The translations under genes were made by a program, and so were the position numbers. A stretch of 11,664 nt of DNA from the NCBI GenBank assembly GCA_043802345.1, contig JAZDLC010000499.1, positions 1 through 11,664 of the forward strand, read 5' to 3'. Below, piece by piece: positions 6,480-11,664 of the stretch. Source of the DNA: JAZDLC01 sp043802345 (GTDB taxonomy: Bacteria; Planctomycetota; B15-G4; JADJEK01). How positions within the stretch are numbered: position 1 is the first letter of the stretch; each line of letters starts with the position of its first letter. The notes below the pieces were generated by a model, which did not search any database, was not told where the DNA came from, and saw nothing but the letters and a program-made list of their open reading frames with translations.

Positions 6480-8498
6480 ATGATGGCCGTTTCACTGGTG
6501 GTGTTCACGCTTCTGTCCAGCTCTTCGGGATGGGCCCAGGGAATGGGGATCCAATCTCTAGATACTGGCTCCGAAAGCCGCTCGGAAAAGGCGGATCTGA
6601 CCCGGCTGGCTTCCCAGTCATCGCCACCCGTGGAGATGCTCCGGACCGCCCTGAGGGGCGCGTATCGGGAAATCGTACCCACGTATGATCCGACCATCCT
6701 GTTCGCCTTCATCGACCATGAGGACGGCGACATCCGACGGCTGTCCCTGGCTTTGCTACTCCGGTCGGACTTGCCCCAGACCGCGTCCCGCCTGGAGCAT
6801 TACTTCGCCGAGGCCGATCTGGCGGGAATCCGGTGGATGGTGGAGCAGATACCCCGGATGCTCGCGACCGAACACCTCCCCGCGGTCCGGGCCCTGGCCC
6901 GCCGCGACGAACAGGCGGCGGGCGACCTGGCGGCTGATCTTGCCGCCAGGCTCCCCCCCGCCACCGCCGAGGGAATCCTGCTCGAGCTGATCGAGGGTCC
7001 GCAAACCCATGAAGAAGCCCTTCCGGCGCAGCTCGAGGCGCTGGGCAGGGTCGGCAGCCTGACTGCTGGAGAGGTTCTGGCCAGGTATCGGGCCGACCCA
7101 TCCCCCAGGGTCTCCGAAGCCGCAAGAGGCGCTTTCTCCGCTGTCAGCCGGAGGTTGCTCTCGATGGCAATGCTCGATCAGGAGCTGACCCTGACTCGAG
7201 AGGGGCTGCGGTGGGTCCCGGACGATCTGGAGCTGCAACTGCTGGAGGCGCGGACACTCGGCCTGTTCCTGGGAAGGGTCGAGGAGGCCCTGGAGCTGCT
7301 CAACCAATGCGAGCTGCGGCAGCGGCCGGCCGCATGGGGCGCCGCGAGCCGCTCCCTGGCGAGGATCCTGCTGGGGCGCGGCGTGATTCTCCACTTCCTT
7401 GACCGGGCCGAGGAAGCATCCCTGGCCGTCGCCGGGGCAGAGCGCGCTCTCGGTCATCCGCCAAGGCACATGGAGGAAGATGCGCTCCTTCTGGCGCAAA
7501 TCCACCTGGTCAAGGCGATCTTCGCGCTGGGGGATCAGGCGGGAGCGGCACTGGCCCGGGCCGAAATCGATCGGGCCGTTTCCGCGGCCCCGTACAGTGG
7601 GGACGTTTGTCTGTTCGACCAGTCCATGATGGGAACCTTCGGCCCGCTGGTCCTGCTCGACCGGCTGAGACGCACCGGGCGGACAGAGACCCAGATCCGT
7701 TTCTTCCGCCTGGCCGAGGAGGCGCTGTTCGAGGATCGGGGAGGTCTGGCACTGGGGCTTCCGGGCGCTTCCGACGGGGTGGAGCCGGGTTCGAATCGCG
7801 CGGTCCTCGATGCCGAACGGATCAAGTCCTGGATGCCATGGTGGCGCCTTCGGGCCCTCGCCGAAGCGGGCCGGCTGGAAGAGGCCCGCGCCGTGGGGGA
7901 GAGGGTCGTTCAAGGTCTTGCGGGGACGGCCCTCTGGGACAACCGTGACCTCTCCGCGCAATGCAGCCTGTGGCTCGGCTGGATCCATGCCCGCTCCGAG
8001 CGGCCGGAAGAGGCCCGCAGCCGCTATCTCGAGGCAGAGAGCGTCCTGGAGGAGATCGACCATGCGTTTGCCCGGGACGACCTGAGAGAGCGATCGGGGC
8101 GCCATCCGCGAGGAGCCGCCCCGTACCGCCCACCCTACCGGACCTTGAGGGCCAAGACCCTCGTCGGGCTGGCGGAATTGGATGCACTCCTCCTGGGCCG
8201 GCCGGACCGGGCGCGAAACCAGGCGAGAAAGGCGATTCAGACCGATCCCTGGAGCAATGAGGCTCTGATCGCCGACGCCATCGCGGAAGCGGAGAAGGGA
8301 CCCAGCAAACGCGCCCTGCGCATCCTGGACAACCTCCCCCGGACCGCCGACCTGGTGGCGGACCTGTCCCGCCTGGCGTCCGCGTGTGGCCGGCAGGAGG
8401 AGGCGGACCAACTGTTCGACATGCACCTGTCCTGGAATGCGCTGACGGAGGAGCGCAGGGGTGTGGAAGTTCGGTTCCGGCAACAAGCAGGACGCTGA
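6480..8498 (+). CDS. Exported HEAT/TPR-like repeat protein of unknown function
   Basis: No specific family is recognised. From ATG 6480 the 672-residue product begins with a signal-peptide-like segment (MMAVSLVVFTLLSSSSGWAQ, cleavage probably after WAQ). A helical region of about 60-225 resembles HEAT repeats (EDGDIRRLSLALLLRSDLP). From about 250 to the end it resembles tetratricopeptide repeats, with alternating Ala/Leu/Gly-rich helices, for example RVEEALELLNQ (266-276) and AEAGRLEEARAVGERVVQGL (461-480). The repeat near 558-607 includes QARKAIQTDPWSNEAL. Such proteins usually scaffold envelope or periplasmic complexes. The frame is open to 6171. An upstream ATG at 6411 is possible but would overlap the predicted nusA promoter, and neither start has a clear Shine-Dalgarno. 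The gene is divergent from nusA. Confidence 0.8.
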   Translation: MMAVSLVVFTLLSSSSGWAQGMGIQSLDTGSESRSEKADLTRLASQSSPPVEMLRTALRGAYREIVPTYDPTILFAFIDHEDGDIRRLSLALLLRSDLPQTASRLEHYFAEADLAGIRWMVEQIPRMLATEHLPAVRALARRDEQAAGDLAADLAARLPPATAEGILLELIEGPQTHEEALPAQLEALGRVGSLTAGEVLARYRADPSPRVSEAARGAFSAVSRRLLSMAMLDQELTLTREGLRWVPDDLELQLLEARTLGLFLGRVEEALELLNQCELRQRPAAWGAASRSLARILLGRGVILHFLDRAEEASLAVAGAERALGHPPRHMEEDALLLAQIHLVKAIFALGDQAGAALARAEIDRAVSAAPYSGDVCLFDQSMMGTFGPLVLLDRLRRTGRTETQIRFFRLAEEALFEDRGGLALGLPGASDGVEPGSNRAVLDAERIKSWMPWWRLRALAEAGRLEEARAVGERVVQGLAGTALWDNRDLSAQCSLWLGWIHARSERPEEARSRYLEAESVLEEIDHAFARDDLRERSGRHPRGAAPYRPPYRTLRAKTLVGLAELDALLLGRPDRARNQARKAIQTDPWSNEALIADAIAEAEKGPSKRALRILDNLPRTADLVADLSRLASACGRQEEADQLFDMHLSWNALTEERRGVEVRFRQQAGR

Positions 8499-8502
8499 CA
8501 GG

Positions 8503-8550
8503 GCCTTTCGTTCGGGCAGGGAAATCGCCCCTCGTATCTCCACGAAAGGC
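8503..8550. repeat. 9-bp inverted repeat between the repeat-protein gene and thiS
   Basis: The arms gcctttcgt (8503-8511) and acgaaaggc (8542-8550) are perfectly complementary across 30 nt. A smaller gggc/gccc pair (8514-8517 / 8527-8530) sits inside. It begins four bases after the upstream stop codon. No T-run follows, so it may be a factor-dependent 3' structure, a processing site or a thiS leader element. No TPP-riboswitch core is present. Confidence 0.4.
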
Positions 8551-8596
8551 GTCCCAATCCCACCACCACGAGTATGATCGAAGGCAGGAGCCGAAC

Positions 8597-8797
8597 GTGA
8601 ACGTGACGATCAACGGCAAGGATCAGGAACTGCCCGAGAATGCGACAGTCGCCGACATTCTCCGTGAGCTCGGCCTCGAGAGCCGGCTGGTCGCGGTGGA
8701 ATGCAATGGGCGAATCGTCCCCCGCGACCGGCACTCCTTGTCTCTCGTGGCGGAGGGTGATCGCCTCGAGATCGTCACTCTGGTCGGCGGTGGCTAG
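8597..8797 (+). CDS. thiS: Sulfur carrier protein ThiS
   Basis: ThiS is a ubiquitin-fold protein whose C-terminal glycine is converted to a thiocarboxylate that donates sulfur to the thiazole ring of thiamin. The 66-residue product has the typical opening VTINGKDQELPE, TVADILRELGL (about 18-28), VAVECNGRIVPR (33-44) and the diagnostic ending VTLVGGG, whose terminal Gly-Gly is the active tail. GTG 8597 is chosen because AGGAG (8586-8590) lies 6 nt upstream. An ATG at 8574 is out of frame, and the longer open frame to 8384 overlaps the upstream gene. ThiF, which would adenylate the C-terminus, is not in the window. thiG follows 23 nt downstream. Confidence 0.93.
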   Translation: MNVTINGKDQELPENATVADILRELGLESRLVAVECNGRIVPRDRHSLSLVAEGDRLEIVTLVGGG

Positions 8798-8820
8798 TAC
8801 TTTCGAGGACGGATCGACCG

Positions 8821-9594
8821 ATGACTGAACAGGCGCTGAAACTGGGGCCGTACACCCTTCAATCAAGACTGATCGTGGGCACAGGGAAGTACGCGGACTT
8901 CGAGATCATGGAGAAGGCGATCGAGGCTTCGGGCGCGGACTGCGTGACGGTGGCCATCCGCCGGGTGGACTTCTCCGCGAAGGAGACCCTCCTCGACCAC
9001 ATCGATCGGTCCAGGATCACACTGCTGCCGAACACCGCCGGCTGCTTCACGCAGGAAGACGCCCTGCGCACGGCCCGCATGGCCCGGGAACTGCTCGATA
9101 CACAGCTCATCAAGCTGGAGGTGATCGCCGACCAGGAAACGTTGCTGCCCGATCCGATCGCCACCCTGGAAGCCACGAAGATCCTGGTGGCAGAGGGTTT
9201 CACCGTGATGGCGTACACTTCGGACGACCCGATCCTGGCAAGGCACCTGGAGGCGGCGGGCGCGGCGAGCGTCATGCCTCTGGGCTCGGCCATCGGCTCA
9301 GGCCGGGGCATCCTGAATCAGAACAACATCCGTCTCATCGTCGACACGCTGAAGGTACCGGTCATCGTCGATGCGGGAGTCGGAACGGCATCGGATGTCG
9401 CGATCGCCTTCGAGTTGGGAGTGGACGGAGTCTTGCTGAACACCGGAATCGCGCATGCAAAGGATCCGGTGAAGATGGCGGCCGCCATGAAGCTGGCCAC
9501 CCAGGCAGGGCGCCTGGCGTATGCGGCGGGACGCATGCCGGTGAGGCAATACGCCTCCCCCTCCTCACCCATGGAGGGGCGGGTTGGTGGATGA
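8821..9594 (+). CDS. thiG: Thiazole synthase ThiG
   Basis: ThiG is a TIM-barrel enzyme that condenses 1-deoxy-D-xylulose 5-phosphate, dehydroglycine and ThiS-thiocarboxylate sulfur into the thiazole phosphate of thiamin. The 257-residue length is normal. Visible family motifs are SRLIVGTGKY (15-24), VTVAIRRVD (42-50), LPNTAGC (69-75) and LIKLEVIAD (97-104) with the Schiff-base lysine at K98. Further motifs are MPLGSAIGSGRG (152-163), VDAGVGTASD (183-192), NTGIAHAKDP (207-216) and the ending SPSSPMEGRVGG. No key residue is missing. The ATG at 8821 has only a weak Shine-Dalgarno, consistent with coupling to thiS. The 3' end overlaps larE. The partner for dehydroglycine formation (thiH or thiO) is not in the window. 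Confidence 0.97.
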   Translation: MTEQALKLGPYTLQSRLIVGTGKYADFEIMEKAIEASGADCVTVAIRRVDFSAKETLLDHIDRSRITLLPNTAGCFTQEDALRTARMARELLDTQLIKLEVIADQETLLPDPIATLEATKILVAEGFTVMAYTSDDPILARHLEAAGAASVMPLGSAIGSGRGILNQNNIRLIVDTLKVPVIVDAGVGTASDVAIAFELGVDGVLLNTGIAHAKDPVKMAAAMKLATQAGRLAYAAGRMPVRQYASPSSPMEGRVGG

Positions 9595-10444
9595 CAGACT
9601 CTCCCGCCTGAACGATCGCATCCTCCAGTTCGATCAGGGCGTGGTGGTCGCGTTCTCGGGGGGAGTCGACTCCGCGCTGTTGCTCCGGGTCTCTGTGGAA
9701 CAACTCGGCGACCGCGCCCTGGCGGTCACCGCCGAGTCGCCCTCGTTTCCGGAGCAGGACCGACGCGATGCCGTCCGTCTGGCCAGGGAATTCGGCACGG
9801 AGCTGCATCTGGTCCAGACACAGGAGATGGACAACGACCTCTACCGCCGGAACGAGCCGGATCGCTGCTATCACTGCAAGCTGACCCTGTTCGAGTGCCT
9901 GCGATCCCTGGCCCTCGAGAGGGGGTTTCAAGACCTGGCATTCGGCGCCAACAAGGATGACGAAGCGGACTTCCGCCCCGGCCATCTCGCGGCCCGGGAG
10001 CTCAAGGTCCATGCTCCCTTGCTCGAGGTCGGCCTGACGAAGGTGGACGTCCGGGAGCTGGCCCGGGATCTGGGGATTTCCGTCTGGAACAAGCCGGCCT
10101 CCGCCTGCCTCTCTTCGCGGGTGCCTTTCGGCACTCCGATCGACCGCGCCGCCCTGCTGCAGATCGACTCGGCGGAGAGTCTCCTCCGGCGCCTCGGGTA
10201 CGCCCAGTGCAGGGTGCGGCATCACGGAGAAACCGCCAGGATCGAGCTTCCGCCGGGGGAGATCGTCCGCGCCGCCGGAGAGGACCGGGAGCGCATTCAG
10301 CGCGGCCTCGAAGAAATCGGATTCCGCTACGTGACCGTCGACCTCGCCGGCTACCGGAGCGGCAGCCTCAATCCAACCCCTACTTCTGGAAGATCGGCAG
10401 GTACTGGAACGGAATCTGCAGCACCAGGCAGCTCATCGCCGTAG
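9587..10444 (+). CDS. larE: ATP-dependent sulfur transferase, LarE family
   Basis: LarE is a PP-loop ATPase that adenylates its substrate and transfers sulfur while building the nickel-pincer cofactor of lactate racemase. The PP-loop motif SGGVDS is at 24-29, CYHCK at 94-98 and FGANKDDEADFRPG at 119-132. KPASACLSSR (169-178) carries the sulfur-donor or cluster cysteine C174. With C94 and C97 there are three cysteines in conserved positions, the set associated with [4Fe-4S]-type LarE (recalled, not checked). Homology stops near GYRSGSLN (255-262). The last 23 residues (263-285) are Ser/Gly/Thr/Pro-rich readthrough over the opposite gene. GTG 9587 is chosen behind GGAGGGG (9573-9579); TTG 9584 is an alternative. 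It overlaps thiG by 8 nt. No larA, larB or larC is nearby. Confidence 0.92.
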   Translation: MDDRLSRLNDRILQFDQGVVVAFSGGVDSALLLRVSVEQLGDRALAVTAESPSFPEQDRRDAVRLAREFGTELHLVQTQEMDNDLYRRNEPDRCYHCKLTLFECLRSLALERGFQDLAFGANKDDEADFRPGHLAARELKVHAPLLEVGLTKVDVRELARDLGISVWNKPASACLSSRVPFGTPIDRAALLQIDSAESLLRRLGYAQCRVRHHGETARIELPPGEIVRAAGEDRERIQRGLEEIGFRYVTVDLAGYRSGSLNPTPTSGRSAGTGTESAAPGSSSP

Positions 10445-11576
10445 CGTAGACGCTCCCGTACTGTCCCCCCCCGAAGTGCCCGGTGATCGCGTTCTGCTTG
10501 TTCTCGAGATCCCGGATGATCCTGCGGTGCCACTCACGCCAGAGGCGCTGATCGCGGTACACGTAGTACGCCTGGGCGGCGTAGAGCCGGGCGTAGTACG
10601 GGAAGTTCTGATCCGCGGCCCACTGATCCGGATTGAGCAGCGGATCATGCCGGCGCATGTACTCGATCCCCCGGTCGATCACCTCGCTGTCGTAGGTGCC
10701 GGCCGCGTTGAGCGTGGCCACCGCGGCCGCGGTCAGCGCGAAGCTGACCTGCGGACTGTTCAGGTGATAGCGAAACGCCCCATCCTCCCTGCGCTGCGAC
10801 TTGTCGAGGTACTTCACCGCCCGGTCGATGACGCCCTTGTCCACATCAACGCCTACGTTGCGCGCCGCCCTGAGCGCCTGGATCATCAGCACGGTCATCG
10901 ATCCCTCGTGATCATTCTCGTACGGCTGGTAATACCAGCCGCCCTGCTCGCTCTGAGAGCGTTCGATCAGCCGGACCGCTCCCGCCAGCGCCACGCGCAT
11001 GCGCCGCAGGTCCTCCCGGGCCTTCGGCCCCGCCGAGTCACCGTAGGAGGCATCGATGCCGAGCATGCCGTACGCCTGCGAGACCGCCAGCGTCGCGAAA
11101 CCGTGGCCGTGCATCTTCGACGTCGAGTCCGATTCGACCAGGAAGTAGCCGTACTTCAGCGCGCCATCGGCGCCGCCTCTCTCTCCCTCGGGCGGCTTGT
11201 CGACCTGGTGGTCGAGCAGGTACTCGATCGCGTCACGCACCTGCTGGCGGTACGGGCCGCGCCCCATGGTCGAACCTCCCGCCATGAAGGCCAGGGCGGA
11301 GAGAGCCGTGACCGCGAGCGGCGCCCTCGTGACGTCCTCGCTTCTTTCCACCGAAAACGAACGGTCTTCGTTCTGGTTCTTCGCCAGGTACTCGAGGCCG
11401 CGGCTCGCGATCCTCGCCGAGCGGACCAGAGTGTCCTCGACGCTCGGTTCGGCCTGCTCTTCCGCCGACTCACCGGCAGCGGACCCCAGGAACTCCGCGC
11501 CGGGCAGAAGCAGCAGCGCCGCCACCCAGCAAGCCCTGATCACGTCCCCAATGGGGCCCCTACTTCTGCGAATCAT
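10380..11576 (-). CDS. Exported alpha/alpha-toroid (squalene cyclase/prenyltransferase-like repeat) protein
   Basis: The 398-residue product starts with a basic segment and a hydrophobic run (VAALLLLPGAEFLGSAAG, 18-35), read as a signal peptide. The rest resembles prenyltransferase/squalene-cyclase toroid repeats: AIASRGLEYL-like helices (about 56-64), APLAVTALSALAFMAGG (85-101), SEQGGWYYQP (209-218, the QxxGGW-type repeat core) and REDGAFRYHL (263-272). The typical ending is YATAMSCLVLQIPFQYLPIF. The cyclase DxDD acid motif is not seen, so terpene cyclisation is unlikely; proteins of this kind are common and uncharacterised in Planctomycetota. The ATG at 11576 overlaps the upstream gene's end by 17 nt, with AAGG just before it. 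An internal GTG at residue 12 is an alternative start. The 3' end overlaps larE by 65 bp. Confidence 0.85.
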   Translation of the reverse strand: MIRRSRGPIGDVIRACWVAALLLLPGAEFLGSAAGESAEEQAEPSVEDTLVRSARIASRGLEYLAKNQNEDRSFSVERSEDVTRAPLAVTALSALAFMAGGSTMGRGPYRQQVRDAIEYLLDHQVDKPPEGERGGADGALKYGYFLVESDSTSKMHGHGFATLAVSQAYGMLGIDASYGDSAGPKAREDLRRMRVALAGAVRLIERSQSEQGGWYYQPYENDHEGSMTVLMIQALRAARNVGVDVDKGVIDRAVKYLDKSQRREDGAFRYHLNSPQVSFALTAAAVATLNAAGTYDSEVIDRGIEYMRRHDPLLNPDQWAADQNFPYYARLYAAQAYYVYRDQRLWREWHRRIIRDLENKQNAITGHFGGGQYGSVYATAMSCLVLQIPFQYLPIFQK

Positions 11577-11664
11577 TTGCCTTCTTGTAGTACTGCTCCA
11601 GGAGCTTGCGGTACTTGGCCGGGAACTGGTCTGGACTCAAGTTCATGAACATCTCGGCCACCTT
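11560..11664 (-). CDS. C-terminal end of an unrecognised protein (5' part outside window)
   Basis: On the minus strand an open frame runs from the window edge to TAG at 11562-11560, giving 34 residues that end in LLEQYYKKANDSQK. The residues LSPDQFPAKYRKLLEQYY look like a short amphipathic helix. No family can be named from this piece. It is co-directional with the toroid gene, whose ATG lies inside its last codons, so the two are probably translationally coupled and share an operon. Confidence 0.7.
   Translation of the reverse strand, partial: KVAEMFMNLSPDQFPAKYRKLLEQYYKKANDSQK

Noticed and set aside
6756..8543. 595-residue open frame on the - strand opposite the repeat-protein gene
   Set aside because: The + strand product has a signal peptide and repeat pattern, while the antisense frame has neither and has a Pro/Gln/Arg-rich composition typical of a shadow.
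8499..8596. TPP riboswitch in front of thiS
   Set aside because: The conserved CTGAGA and GGATAATGCCAGCG-type cores are absent and the region is too short; only a simple inverted repeat is present.
10476..11648. 390-residue open frame on the + strand opposite the toroid gene
   Set aside because: It is Arg/Val/His-rich without motifs, and the minus-strand frame carries the recognised toroid repeats.

Overview
The window is high-GC bacterial chromosome with compact, mostly housekeeping gene content. No rRNA, tRNA, phage, CRISPR or plasmid genes were seen. The lineage cannot be fixed from this sequence. The secreted alpha/alpha-toroid (squalene-cyclase-like repeat) protein on the right, with its typical C-terminal ending, suggests Planctomycetota or a neighbouring deep-branching phylum. 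This is a tentative inference.

Layout from left to right. (1) The 3' part of a short-chain dehydrogenase-like gene (+), whose Tyr/Lys catalytic pair is replaced by Ser/Arg. (2) A convergent intergenic stretch (737-984) holding a 154-bp miniature inverted-repeat element with 30-bp ends and an apparent 5-bp target duplication, followed by hairpin sequence. (3) A leftward translation/transcription operon, nusA - infB - DUF503 (ylxP-like) - rbfA - a small unknown ORF, with gaps of 39, 3, 7 and 2 nt. (4) A 224-bp divergent region (6256-6479) with a leftward sigma70-like promoter and, just inside the predicted nusA leader, an intrinsic-terminator-like hairpin that could be an attenuator. (5) A rightward gene for an exported HEAT/TPR-like repeat protein. 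(6) A rightward thiS - thiG - larE group: sulfur carrier, thiazole synthase and an ATP-dependent sulfur transferase of the PP-loop family, with thiG and larE overlapping. (7) A leftward pair: the end of an unrecognised protein at the window edge and a secreted toroid protein. The toroid gene converges with larE and overlaps its 3' end by 65 bp.

How the genes fit together. The nusA-infB-ylxP-rbfA block is the classical cluster coupling transcription elongation/termination, translation initiation and 30S maturation. Its predicted promoter-terminator leader suggests feedback by NusA. ThiS and ThiG act together to make the thiazole half of thiamin. LarE, without the other lar genes nearby, is either an orphan of the nickel-pincer pathway or a sulfur-mobilising partner of the thiazole genes. 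The most notable non-coding signals are the miniature element behind the SDR gene and the putative nusA attenuator. The most notable protein-level signals are the SDR catalytic substitutions, the hexapeptide repeat in the NusA tail and the thiS-thiG-larE arrangement.
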